From DATFES01 sp035457725 (lineage in GTDB: Bacteria > Pseudomonadota > Alphaproteobacteria > CACIAM-22H2), in contig DATIBC010000097.1 in the NCBI GenBank assembly GCA_035457725.1, forward strand, positions 1-64,000: 64,000 nt of DNA. The letters run 5' to 3'. This document shows, one piece after another, positions 26,628 to 35,175 of this stretch. The translations under genes were made by a program, and so were the position numbers. Position 1 is the stretch's first letter; each line of letters begins with the position of its first letter. The notes beneath the pieces were generated by a model, which had not been told where the DNA came from, did not search any database, and saw nothing but the letters and a program-made list of their open reading frames with translations.

Positions 26628-27424
26628 CGGTTTCAAGCGCGCCCGATCACGGAGGGAGCGGCGCAAACGGCCGCTCCCTCGAAATTCGACGGCTCTCCAA
26701 GGAGTACCGCCGCGGCGTCCCGGTGTTGCGCGAGGTGAGTCTTTCGATTCCGGGCCACGGCATCACCGCAGTCATCGGACCCTCGGGCACCGGCAAAAGC
26801 ACGCTGATCCGTTGCATCAACCGGCTGATCGAGCCGACGTCGGGCGAGATCGTCTTTCGCGGCCTCGATTTGGCGCGGCTCAGCGGCCGCGCCTTGCGCA
26901 AGGCGCGGCGCAAGATCGGCATGGTGTTCCAGGAATACAACCTCGTCGAACGCCTGACGGTGATGGAAAACCTGCTGTGCGGCCGCCTCGGCTACGTTTC
27001 GCCGCTCAAGGCGTGGCTGCGGCGTTTCCCCGCCCACGACGTCGCCCGGGCGTTCGAACTGCTCGACGCCGTCGGCCTCGGCGACTTCGCCAACCAGCGG
27101 GCCGACGCGCTTTCGGGCGGGCAACGCCAGCGCGTCGGCATCGCACGGGCGATCATGCAGGAGCCCGAGCTGCTTCTGGCCGACGAGCCGACGTCCTCTC
27201 TCGATCCCAAGACGTCGGTCGAGATCATGGAGCTGATGACCCGGCTCGCCGGAGAGCGCGACATCCCGGTCATCGTCAACATTCACAACGTCGAATTGGC
27301 CAAGCGCTTCGCCCAGCGGATGATCGGCATGTCGGGCGGCCGCGTGGTGTTCGACGGGCCGCCGGACGATCTTCGCGACCAGCATCTCAAGGAGATATAC
27401 GGCGGCGAAGGCTGGCTCGAATGA
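26624..27424 (+). CDS. phnC: phosphonate ABC transporter ATP-binding protein
   Basis: Cytoplasmic ATPase that powers phosphonate uptake. The 266-residue protein has Walker A GPSGTGKST, Q-loop VFQEYNLVERLTV, signature LSGGQRQRVGIAR, Walker B LLLADEPTSSLDP and the H-loop in IVNIHNVELAKRF, all intact. The PhnC-type VFQEYNL and NIHNVELA match the family. The GTG start overlaps the phnD stop (GTGA), and the stop overlaps the next start, so translation is coupled along the operon. Confidence 0.93.
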   Translation: MTVSSAPDHGGSGANGRSLEIRRLSKEYRRGVPVLREVSLSIPGHGITAVIGPSGTGKSTLIRCINRLIEPTSGEIVFRGLDLARLSGRALRKARRKIGMVFQEYNLVERLTVMENLLCGRLGYVSPLKAWLRRFPAHDVARAFELLDAVGLGDFANQRADALSGGQRQRVGIARAIMQEPELLLADEPTSSLDPKTSVEIMELMTRLAGERDIPVIVNIHNVELAKRFAQRMIGMSGGRVVFDGPPDDLRDQHLKEIYGGEGWLE

Positions 27425-28212
27425 ACCAGGCGGCAACCGGCGCTCCACGGCAGGCGTTCGCGACGAACTGGCCGGCGCGGCTCGGATGGATCGTGCTCGG
27501 CTTCTATACGATCTACGCCGGCACGTTGCTCGACCTCTCCTGGGCGCGTTTCGTCGACGGCCTGGGGCACGGCGGACGCTTCATCGCCCGCATGTTTCCG
27601 CCCGACGTGTCCAAGCTGGATCTACTGTGGCGCGGTCTCTCCGAGAGCATCGAGATCTCGATCATCGCCACGGCCATAGGGATCGCGCTGGCGCTGCCGG
27701 TCGGGCTGCTGGCGGCGCGCAATCTGATGCCCGCCTGGGTCACTTGGCTAGCGCGCGGCCTGATCGCGCTTTGCCGTTCCTTCCACCCGGTGATCGTCGC
27801 CATCCTGTTCGTCAAGGCGGTGGGATTCGGCGCCCTCGCCGGGATCATGGCATTGATCGTCGCATCGGTCGGCTTCATATCGAAGCTGTTCGCCGAGGCG
27901 ATCGAGGAAATCTCCCTCAAGCAGGTCGAGGCGGTGCGCGCAACCGGCGCCTCGTTCGGCAATGTGCTGACGTTCGGCGTGTTGCCGCAAGTGCTGTCGC
28001 GGTTCATCGGCTTCGCCACATATCAGCTCGATTCGAACCTGCGCAACTCGACCATGGTCGGCATCGTCGGCGGCGGTGGCATCGGCGGCACCTTGTTCAC
28101 GGCCTTTCAGCGCTTCGACTACGATTTCGTGCTGACCATACTCATCGCCATCATCAGCTTGATCATGGTCGGCGAGATCTTCGCCGGCTGGATCCGCAAG
28201 ACCTTCCAGTAG
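27421..28212 (+). CDS. phnE: phosphonate ABC transporter permease 1
   Basis: Inner-membrane permease of 263 residues with about six helices. It has the PhnE pattern LPVGLLAARNLMP, CRSFHPVIVAILFVKAVGFG, and the cytoplasmic EAA loop EEISLKQVEAVRATGAS that docks to PhnC. The ATG overlaps the phnC stop (ATGA). The C-terminus DYDFVLTILIAII is typical of PhnE. It pairs with a second permease 8 nt downstream. Confidence 0.9.
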   Translation: MNQAATGAPRQAFATNWPARLGWIVLGFYTIYAGTLLDLSWARFVDGLGHGGRFIARMFPPDVSKLDLLWRGLSESIEISIIATAIGIALALPVGLLAARNLMPAWVTWLARGLIALCRSFHPVIVAILFVKAVGFGALAGIMALIVASVGFISKLFAEAIEEISLKQVEAVRATGASFGNVLTFGVLPQVLSRFIGFATYQLDSNLRNSTMVGIVGGGGIGGTLFTAFQRFDYDFVLTILIAIISLIMVGEIFAGWIRKTFQ

Positions 28213-28220
28213 GGCGCGCG

Positions 28221-29018
28221 ATGATCGCCGATCAACGAAAATGGGAGCGTTTCACGCCGCAGCAACGGATGATGCGATTCGTTTTTTATCTCGCATCGGT
28301 CGCGGCGCTCGTGGTTTCGCTGCGTTCGATCGAGATCATCCCGGAATTCCTCTACGACGCGCCCGAACAGGTCGTCGACCTTTTCGCCCGCATGTGGCCG
28401 ATGGATTTCGCCTTCTACCCGGCGATGGTCCACGACGCGCTGATCGAGACGCTACATATCGCCACGCTCGGCACCATCCTCGCCATGGGCATGGCACTGC
28501 CCGTCGGGTTGATGGCGGCGCGCAACGTTACGCCGATCCCGGCGCTGAATTATCTCGCCAAATTCATTCTCGTGTCCTCGCGCTCGGTCAATTCGCTGGT
28601 TTGGGCCCTGCTCTTCGTGGCGGTGTTCGGACCAGGCGCGCTCGCCGGCACACTCGCCATCGCCTTCCGCTCGATCGGCTTCGTCGGCAAGCTGTTCGGC
28701 GAGGCGCTCGAGGAGGCCAATCGCGGCTCGGTCGAGGCGCTGGAAGCGGTGGGCGCGCCATGGCTTTCAGTGATGCTGAAGGCGTATTGGCCGCAGGTGC
28801 AGCCGGCGTTCTATTCGATCGCGCTGTTCCGCTGGGACATCAATATTCGCGAATCGGCCGTTTTGGGGCTGGTCGGCGCAGGCGGCATCGGCGTGGCGCT
28901 CGATGCGGCGCTCAATCTACTCTATTGGGACCAGGTGGCCGTGGTTTTGCTGACGATCTTCACCGTCGTCATCCTCACCGAAATCGGCGTCACCTATATC
29001 CGCCGCAACGTCATCTGA
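28221..29018 (+). CDS. phnE: phosphonate ABC transporter permease 2
   Basis: Second PhnE-type permease (265 residues), with MALPVGLMAARNVTP, SRSVNSLVWALLFV and the EAA loop EEANRGSVEALEAVGAPW; WDINIRESAVLGLVGAGGIG is the conserved segment before the last helices. Two different permeases suggest a heterodimeric channel with PhnC and PhnD. No C-P lyase (phnG-M) gene is in the window, so the imported phosphonate or phosphite would be handled by enzymes elsewhere. Confidence 0.9.
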   Translation: MIADQRKWERFTPQQRMMRFVFYLASVAALVVSLRSIEIIPEFLYDAPEQVVDLFARMWPMDFAFYPAMVHDALIETLHIATLGTILAMGMALPVGLMAARNVTPIPALNYLAKFILVSSRSVNSLVWALLFVAVFGPGALAGTLAIAFRSIGFVGKLFGEALEEANRGSVEALEAVGAPWLSVMLKAYWPQVQPAFYSIALFRWDINIRESAVLGLVGAGGIGVALDAALNLLYWDQVAVVLLTIFTVVILTEIGVTYIRRNVI

Positions 29019-29049
29019 CGGCGGGTCCGCGAAGCTACGGAGGCCGGGC

Positions 29050-29598
29050 ATGGCTTTTCTTCCCGAGCTCCCCGAACGTGCGACGCTGCTCGACGTGTTC
29101 GGCGCCTTCCCGCATGCCGCGACGCCGCTGCTCGAGTACCACGAGGCGGTCTTGCGCGGGCCGTCGCCGTTGAGCGTGCGCGACCGGGAGCTTATCGCCG
29201 CCTACGTTTCGGCGCTCAATGCGTGCGATTACTGCGTCGGCGTGCATGCCGCGACGGCCGAGGCGTTCGGGCTGCCCGCGGCGACCATCGCGGCGCTGAC
29301 CGAGGACGTCGCGAACGCACCGGTCGACGAGCGGCTCAAGCCGATCCTTGCCTATGCGCGCAAGTTGACGCGCACCCCCGCCCGCATGACCGAGTCCGAC
29401 GCGGCGGCGGTCTTTGCCGCCGGCTGGGACGCCAAGGCGCTTCACGACGCGGTGGCGATCTGCGGCCTGTTCAACTTGATGAATCGGCTGGTCATGGGAC
29501 TCGGCCTCGCGGCCGACCAGTCGTATTTCGACGCCGCGGCCAGGCGACTGGCGAGCGCGGAGGGTTACCGCGCGATCGTCGCGCTTCTCAAGCTATGA
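29050..29598 (+). CDS. carboxymuconolactone-decarboxylase/AhpD-like peroxidase-related protein
   Basis: Member of the AhpD/CMD family (182 residues, all-helical), in which a CxxC pair and a nearby His act in peroxide or disulfide chemistry. The core is seen in LSVRDRELIAAYVSALNACDYCVGVHAATAEAFG, with C-x2-C and the His four residues further. Two further helices follow. It lies 31 nt after the phn operon on the same strand; a functional link to phosphonate use is not evident. Confidence 0.83.
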   Translation: MAFLPELPERATLLDVFGAFPHAATPLLEYHEAVLRGPSPLSVRDRELIAAYVSALNACDYCVGVHAATAEAFGLPAATIAALTEDVANAPVDERLKPILAYARKLTRTPARMTESDAAAVFAAGWDAKALHDAVAICGLFNLMNRLVMGLGLAADQSYFDAAARRLASAEGYRAIVALLKL

Positions 29599-29740
29599 AT
29601 CAGTATTAACCTTAAACCGCGTTCACCAACCTGAGATTTGTCACAAGTTTTGCGCGCCCGATGTCCCGGTCGTCGCATCGACTCATGGTATGATTATTGG
29701 TGTTTCATTGCGCGAGCATCGAGCAAGGAGCATTCGCACC

Positions 29741-30412
29741 ATGACTAAACTTTCGCGATTTACGGCGGGTCTGTTGGGAGCGACCGCGCTCTCGCTCGCC
29801 TTCGCCGTGGCGCCGGTGTCGTTCGATCCTGCTTCGGGCAAGTTCGCCAGCGTGACGGCTGACGCGCGAGGCGGCGGCAATGGCGGCGACAACGGCAACG
29901 CCGGCGGCAATGGCCAGGGTAACGGTCATGGCAACGGCGGCGCGGCTGCCGATGGCGGCCGGGGCGGCCCAGGCAACGGTTACGGCCGCGACAACGCACC
30001 AGGCCAGGTCGGCAAATCGGATGTGGGTCAGTCGACGGCCGACCAGTCGCGCGGACGCGGTCACGGCAACGCTTTCGGTCATTCGACCAGCGAAACGGCG
30101 CATGGCTACTCGAACCACGGCGCGCTCGCCAGCGCGCTCGGCTCGCTCAACGCCGCGCATGCCTTGTCGAAGGGCAATACGCCGCCCGCCTCGCCGAACT
30201 CGGTGGTCGGCCAGCTCGCCGCCTATCGCGACGCGATGAACGAAGCGATCGCGGCGCCGACGCAGCAAGCGCGCGACGCGGCGCTCCAGGACGCCGAAGA
30301 GTCGCTGCAGGCGGCGGCCAACAAGGACGTCACCGACGAGACGCGCAGCGCAGTAAACGACATGCTCGGCATCGACACCGCTGCGCTCGATAGCCCGCCC
30401 GGAGCGCAGTAA
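29741..30412 (+). CDS. secreted Gly/Asn/His-rich low-complexity protein
   Basis: Unknown function. The 223-residue protein has a signal peptide (about 1-25, followed by APVSFDP), then a Gly-, Asn- and His-rich region (about 45-140) built of short GGNGxGNGH-like units, and a helical C-terminal part (about 150-215, SVVGQLAAYRDAMNEAI). The start ATG has AAGGAG 10 nt upstream. Such proteins occur in alphaproteobacteria next to calcium-binding or surface proteins, but I cannot name a family. A strong terminator follows. Confidence 0.75.
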   Translation: MTKLSRFTAGLLGATALSLAFAVAPVSFDPASGKFASVTADARGGGNGGDNGNAGGNGQGNGHGNGGAAADGGRGGPGNGYGRDNAPGQVGKSDVGQSTADQSRGRGHGNAFGHSTSETAHGYSNHGALASALGSLNAAHALSKGNTPPASPNSVVGQLAAYRDAMNEAIAAPTQQARDAALQDAEESLQAAANKDVTDETRSAVNDMLGIDTAALDSPPGAQ

Positions 30413-30439
30413 GCGAACCGTCGGTACCTCTCATCTCGC

Positions 30440-30474
30440 GGCGCGCGGGGGAAACCCCCGCGCGCCATTTTTTT
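30440..30474 (+). terminator. intrinsic terminator after the Gly/Asn-rich protein gene
   Basis: Twelve-bp perfect stem GGCGCGCGGGGG / CCCCCGCGCGCC (30440-30451 with 30455-30466), AAA loop, then A and seven T (30468-30474). It sits 27 nt after the stop and before the convergent Sel1-protein gene. Confidence 0.9.
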
Positions 30475-30482
30475 GGGCGAGA

Positions 30483-31442
30483 TCAGCCGCGCTGGCGCAA
30501 ATCGGCGCGCAACGATTCGACGGTGCCCGAGGACAGGCTCGCCTCCGCTTCCAGCCGTTTGCTCTTGCGATACTGAAAAAGCGCCGCGCGGGTCGCCGGC
30601 CCGAGGCGTCCGTCGATCGCCCCCGGGTCGCTTCCGGTTTCGCTCAGCGCATACTGCACGAAGCGCACGATCGCCTCGTCGGGTATGCGCGCCGGAGTCA
30701 TCGGCTTTATCGATGGCGCTTGCTGCGCCGTGGCGGCGGCGATTTCTTCCCCGGTCATCTTCGCCTCGAGCGCCATGCGATAGCGCCGCGCCTCGCGCTG
30801 ATTGGCGCGCTCGGCGGCGCCGAGCCAGCGATGCGCCTCGGCAATGTCGCGCCGCACGCCGCTGCCCGCGACATAGATGAGCCCCAGCGCGAAGGCAGAG
30901 TCGGCGTGGCCACGCTCGGCGGCGCGGCGATACCATACCGCCGCCCAAGCCGGTTCCTTGGCCACGCCGCGCCCCTCGGCGTAGATCGCCGCCAACGCAT
31001 TGGCCGCCAACGGATGTCCGCCTTCGCCCGCGCGACCAAGCCAAGTCACCGCGCGCGCCGGATCGTATGCGGGCAGATCCTGGCGGGCATGCGTAATGCC
31101 CAAGATGTACTGCGCGTCGACATGCCCGCGTTCGGCGGCGGATTCGAGGAGCTCGGCCGCCCGCCGCTCGTCCTTGGCGACGCCATCGCCATTGAGGTGG
31201 CGTATTCCGAGTCGGTACGCGGCTTCGGGGCTAAGGCGCGACTCTTGAGGGACGGTCGTTGGCTGCGTCGCCGGCTGCGTCGTCGCTGGTTGCGACCCGG
31301 CGGCGGCGTCCTCGCCGACGATCTTGGTTGCCTGGCGCTGCATGAACTGGTCGGCCCGTTGCAGCGCCGGCTTGACGTCGCTACACGCGCCGGCCAGTCC
31401 GGTCGAGGCGGAAAGTGCGATCAGGAGGAGCGTGCGATTCAT
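30483..31442 (-). CDS. Sel1-repeat lipoprotein with C-terminal peptidoglycan-binding-like domain
   Basis: The 319-residue protein has a hydrophobic signal ending in a lipobox-like LAGAC at about 16-20, a Thr/Pro/Gln linker (about 50-70), about four Sel1-type (TPR-like) repeats between about 75 and 215 (AYRLGIRHLNGDGV, AQYILGITHA, LAANALAAIYAEGRGV, SAFALGLIYVAGSGV), and a C-terminal segment with AIDGRLGPATRAALFQYRKS like peptidoglycan-binding domain 1. Sel1 proteins usually act as periplasmic adaptors in envelope signalling. It is divergent from the ATP-grasp gene across 229 nt. Confidence 0.82.
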   Translation of the reverse strand: MNRTLLLIALSASTGLAGACSDVKPALQRADQFMQRQATKIVGEDAAAGSQPATTQPATQPTTVPQESRLSPEAAYRLGIRHLNGDGVAKDERRAAELLESAAERGHVDAQYILGITHARQDLPAYDPARAVTWLGRAGEGGHPLAANALAAIYAEGRGVAKEPAWAAVWYRRAAERGHADSAFALGLIYVAGSGVRRDIAEAHRWLGAAERANQREARRYRMALEAKMTGEEIAAATAQQAPSIKPMTPARIPDEAIVRFVQYALSETGSDPGAIDGRLGPATRAALFQYRKSKRLEAEASLSSGTVESLRADLRQRG

Positions 31443-31671
31443 GGTGGCCTCCAGACGCGAAAATCTAATCGGCGCTGGTTTACGAGAGACTAATCCGCGC
31501 CCTGCGTGCTGTTACAATTCTTTGATATAAGTGACAAATTCGAGATCTTGTAGGGGCGCAGGCGGCGCCTTCGCGCGATCGTGAAGCGTTTTCGCTTGCG
31601 TTCGCCGGCCTTGGCCATAATATACATAACGATACTGTTTAACTGGATATTCTACAAACTAGGAGTGGTTA

Positions 31672-32640
31672 ATGGTCAGGGCGTATGTCCTGCACGAAAA
31701 CGACGCTTGGGTCGAGCCGCTGCGCTCCGCGTTCGCCGCCGAGGGTGTGCCGCACGAGGAATGGTTCCTCGACCAAGGCACGCTCGACATTGATCGCGCG
31801 CCGCCCGAGGGCGTTTTCTACAACCGCATGAGCGCCTCCTCGCATACGCGCGACCATCGCTATGCCGCCGAGTACACGGCGGCGGTCCTCGCCTGGCTCG
31901 AATCGCACGGCCGTCGCGTGGTCAACACCGGTCGTGCCTTGCAGCTCGAGATCAGCAAAGTGGCGCAGTACGCGGCGCTCAACGCGCACGGCATCCGCAC
32001 CCCGCGCACGATCGCAACGGTCGGACGCGAGCGCATCCTCGAGGCCGCCGCGCGTTTCGAGGGTCCAGTCATCGTCAAGCACAACCGCGGCGGAAAGGGG
32101 CTTGGCGTACGCTTATTCCGCGATCGCGCGGCGCTCGCCCGCTACGTCGACGGCGCCGAATTCGAGCCGCCGGTCGACGGCATTACCCTGGTCCAGGACT
32201 ATATTCAGTCGCCCGAGCCCTTCATTACGCGCGCCGAATTCGTCGGCGCGCGGTTCCTTTATGCTTTGCGGGTCGACACCACGCAGGGGTTCGAGCTTTG
32301 TCCGGCCGACGAGTGTCGAACCGGCGACGCCTTTTGCCCGACGGCGCCCAGCGCAGGTCCGCGTTTCACGGTCGATCTCGGATTCTTTCACCCGATCCTG
32401 ACCCGCTATGAGCGCTTTCTCGCCGCCAACGGCGTCGAAGTCGCCGGCATCGAGTTCATCGCCGATCGCCACGGCGAGATATGGACCTACGACGTCAATA
32501 CCAACACCAACTACAACGCCGAGGCGGAGGCGGCGGCGCAAGCGCCGCTACCCGGCATGCGCGCCATCGCGCGTTATCTCGGCGAGGAAATCGATCGCAT
32601 TTATGGGAAGGCGGTGCGGCGCGAGCTGCTGAGCGCGTAA
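31672..32640 (+). CDS. RimK-like ATP-grasp ligase
   Basis: Probable ATP-dependent carboxylate-amine ligase (322 residues). The N-terminal preATP-grasp domain holds YNRMSASSHTRDH, and the ATP-grasp part shows PVIVKHNRGGKGLGVRLF (ATP-binding Lys and Gly-rich loop) and the metal-binding VAGIEFIADRHGEIWTYDVNTNTNYN near the C-terminus. The last motif, with Asp and two Asn, is intact. RimK-like enzymes add amino acids such as Glu to proteins or peptides; the substrate here is unknown. The gene stands alone between the Sel1 gene and a terminator (32686-32725). Confidence 0.8.
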   Translation: MVRAYVLHENDAWVEPLRSAFAAEGVPHEEWFLDQGTLDIDRAPPEGVFYNRMSASSHTRDHRYAAEYTAAVLAWLESHGRRVVNTGRALQLEISKVAQYAALNAHGIRTPRTIATVGRERILEAAARFEGPVIVKHNRGGKGLGVRLFRDRAALARYVDGAEFEPPVDGITLVQDYIQSPEPFITRAEFVGARFLYALRVDTTQGFELCPADECRTGDAFCPTAPSAGPRFTVDLGFFHPILTRYERFLAANGVEVAGIEFIADRHGEIWTYDVNTNTNYNAEAEAAAQAPLPGMRAIARYLGEEIDRIYGKAVRRELLSA

Positions 32641-32685
32641 CTCCCCTCCGCACGGACGCGGCCAGCGGCTCGCGCTTGACCCCCG

Positions 32686-32725
32686 CACGCCCGCGAAGCG
32701 ATGCTTCGCGGGCGTGTCGCTTTTT
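32686..32725 (+). terminator. intrinsic terminator after ATP-grasp gene
   Basis: Fourteen-bp perfect stem CACGCCCGCGAAGC / GCTTCGCGGGCGTG (32686-32699 with 32703-32716), GAT loop, followed after four bases by five T (32721-32725). It ends the ATP-grasp transcript 45 nt after the stop. Confidence 0.85.
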
Positions 32726-32760
32726 CACCGCGGCCGAACGTAGAGGGGGCGCAGGGAAAA

Positions 32761-35112
32761 ATGCCGGCGAAAAAGATTCCGGCGGACGATCTCGGATTGC
32801 CGCGCTTCGAGTGGACCGACACCGGACAATCGATCGAGGCGTTCGCGCTGACCAGCCATGCGCGCGCGCGCGATGCGCTCGAGTTCGCGCTGGCGATCGA
32901 CGAGCCCGGCTTCAACGTCTTCGTGCTGGGCGAAGATCGCAGCGGCCGGATGACCTCGACGCTGGAGTTCCTGCAGCGCGCGCTCGAAAAGCGCCCGCCG
33001 GCCAATGACTGGGTCTATCTGGACAACTTTCGCCGCCCGCATCGGCCGAAGCCGTACCGGCTGCCGGCGGGGGTCGGGCGGCGTTTTCGCGATCGCATGG
33101 CAGCGCTGCTGCCCGAGTTGCGCGACGCGCTGACTCGCGCCTTCACCTCGGAGGGCTACCAGACGCTGGTGCGCGGCGAGAGCGATAAGATCCGCGGCGA
33201 GGCGACGCGCCGGCTCGAGGCGCTGCGCGGCGAGGCGCAGAGCCATGGCCTCGATCTCGTCCAGACCGAACAAGGCGCGATGGTCGTCGCCGCCACCGGC
33301 GCCGAGGCGCAGGCGATGAGCGCCGAGGAACGCCAACGGCTGTCGGGGGTAGCCAAGGAGCTCAGCGACCGTCTCGCCGAGATCAATCGCTGGGTGGTCG
33401 GCCGGCAGATGGAGTTCATGGAGTGGCATCGCGCGCTGAGCCGGCAGGTGGCCGACCAGGCGGTGAGCGGGCTGCTCGACGCCTTGATCGGCGAGTTTCA
33501 GACCTATGGCGGGCTGGCGCGCTGGCTGACCGAAATGCGCGTCGATATTCTCGACAATCTGCCGCGCTTCCACCCGCAACCGCCGGAAGTGCAGGCGGCG
33601 CTGTTCGCCGAGGCGGAGCGCCGTTACGCAGTCAATCTCCTGGTCGATCACGGCGACGACGGCCATCCCTCGGTGGTCTTGGAGGCGAACCCGACATACG
33701 AGAATCTTTTCGGCCGCATCGACTATCGGCAAGTCCAGGGCGCGCTGCAGACCGACTTCACGCTGATCCAGGCCGGCTCGCTGCACCGCGCCAACGGCGG
33801 CATCTTGGTGCTCCGCGCCGAAGCGTTGGCGGCGAATCCGGTGGTGTGGTTCTTCCTCAAAGGCGCCTTGCGCGACCGGGCAATCCAGGTCGAGGAACTG
33901 CACCGCGCCGGCGGCGTGCCGATCGCTGGGGCGCCGCGGCCCAAGCCGATTCCGCTCGACGTCAAGGTGGTGATGATCGGCCATCCACGTTGGTACTACA
34001 CGTTCTTCGCGCTCGATCCGGATTTTCAGACCCATTTCAGAGTCAAGGCCGACATCGACGCCGATCTCGAGGCGAACGCCGAGAACCTCGGACGCTATGC
34101 GGCGCTGATCCGGCGCATGGCGGACGATCACGGCCGGCTGCCGCTGGCCGATACGGCGATAACGCAGCTGCTGGGCGTCGCGGCGCGTTGGGCGGGCGAA
34201 CGCGACAAGCTGACGGCGCGTTTCGAGTTGATCGAGGACTTGGTCGGCGAGGCCTCGCTGCTCGCCCGCCGACGCAAGGCGAAGACGACCGACGTGACGG
34301 CGATCAACGAGGCGATCGACAATCGCCGCCGCCGCAATGCGCGAGTCGAGGATCGCGTCCAGGAAGCAATCGCCAAAGGGCTGGTCATCATCGACGTCAA
34401 GGGCGAGGCGATCGGCCAGGTCAACGCGCTCACGGTGCGCGAGGTCGGCGATCACGTCTTCGGCGCGCCGAGCCGCGTGACGGCGCGCGCCTCGGTCGGC
34501 CGACGCGGCGTCATCAACATCGAGCGCGACGTGGCGCTTGGCGGCCCGATCCAGCAGAAAGGCGCGATGGTGATCCAGGGCTGGATGGCCGGACGCTTCG
34601 CCCGCCGTTGCCCGCTGTCGTTCAACGTTTCGGTGACCTTCGAGCAGAGCTATGGCGGCGTCGAGGGCGACAGCGCCTCGCTCGCCGAACTCATCGCCAT
34701 TCTGTCCGATCTCGCCGCGGTGCCGACTCGCCAGGACCTCGCCGTCACCGGATCGGTCAATCAGCTCGGCCAAGCGCAGGCGGTCGGCGGCGTACGTCAC
34801 AAGATCGAGGGATTCTTCCGCGCCTGCGTCGAGGCTGGGCGACTTACCGGCACCCAAGGCGTGGTGATCCCGAGTTCGACCGAACGGCACCTCGTGCTGC
34901 GCGACGAGATCGCAGCGGCCGTCGCCGACGGCCGCTTCCACGTCTACAGCGTCGATACGGTGGAAGCCGCGCTCGAACTGTTCACCGGAGTTCCCGCCGG
35001 CGCCCCCGACGCCGAGGGAAACTATCCCGAAACGTCGATTTACGGCCGCGTCATGGCGCAGATCGAGACTTTCGATCGCTTGCTCAAGGTCCGCCTGGTG
35101 GGCGAGGAATAG
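32761..35112 (+). CDS. Lon-like (S16) protease with degenerate AAA region (LonB/LonC-type)
   Basis: Cytoplasmic serine protease of 783 residues. The C-terminal Lon proteolytic domain (about 590-780) has the Ser-Lys dyad: Ser638 in EGDSASLAE and Lys681 in VRHKIEG, 43 residues apart as in E. coli Lon. The N-terminal part has the AAA_32-type arrangement, but the P-loop reads GEDRSGRMTS without the Lys, and the Walker B Asp is replaced (GGILVLRAEAL). The protein therefore may not hydrolyse ATP, as reported for LonC-type proteins. The start ATG at 32761 lies 20 nt after a GAGGGGG. The next genes encode an NfeD protease and slipin. Confidence 0.83.
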   Translation: MPAKKIPADDLGLPRFEWTDTGQSIEAFALTSHARARDALEFALAIDEPGFNVFVLGEDRSGRMTSTLEFLQRALEKRPPANDWVYLDNFRRPHRPKPYRLPAGVGRRFRDRMAALLPELRDALTRAFTSEGYQTLVRGESDKIRGEATRRLEALRGEAQSHGLDLVQTEQGAMVVAATGAEAQAMSAEERQRLSGVAKELSDRLAEINRWVVGRQMEFMEWHRALSRQVADQAVSGLLDALIGEFQTYGGLARWLTEMRVDILDNLPRFHPQPPEVQAALFAEAERRYAVNLLVDHGDDGHPSVVLEANPTYENLFGRIDYRQVQGALQTDFTLIQAGSLHRANGGILVLRAEALAANPVVWFFLKGALRDRAIQVEELHRAGGVPIAGAPRPKPIPLDVKVVMIGHPRWYYTFFALDPDFQTHFRVKADIDADLEANAENLGRYAALIRRMADDHGRLPLADTAITQLLGVAARWAGERDKLTARFELIEDLVGEASLLARRRKAKTTDVTAINEAIDNRRRRNARVEDRVQEAIAKGLVIIDVKGEAIGQVNALTVREVGDHVFGAPSRVTARASVGRRGVINIERDVALGGPIQQKGAMVIQGWMAGRFARRCPLSFNVSVTFEQSYGGVEGDSASLAELIAILSDLAAVPTRQDLAVTGSVNQLGQAQAVGGVRHKIEGFFRACVEAGRLTGTQGVVIPSSTERHLVLRDEIAAAVADGRFHVYSVDTVEAALELFTGVPAGAPDAEGNYPETSIYGRVMAQIETFDRLLKVRLVGEE

Positions 35113-35175
35113 GCGGTCGGCCAGTCTGGCACCCTGCCGCCATAGGGGCTAGACTTGGCTCGGGAGGCGCAAGCC

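Noticed and set aside
32725..34941. 738-codon open frame on the minus strand opposite the Lon-like gene
   Set aside because: It is a mirror of a real gene in GC-rich DNA; the product has no recognisable domain and is a biased mix of Arg, Ala and Asp, whereas the plus strand has complete Lon motifs.
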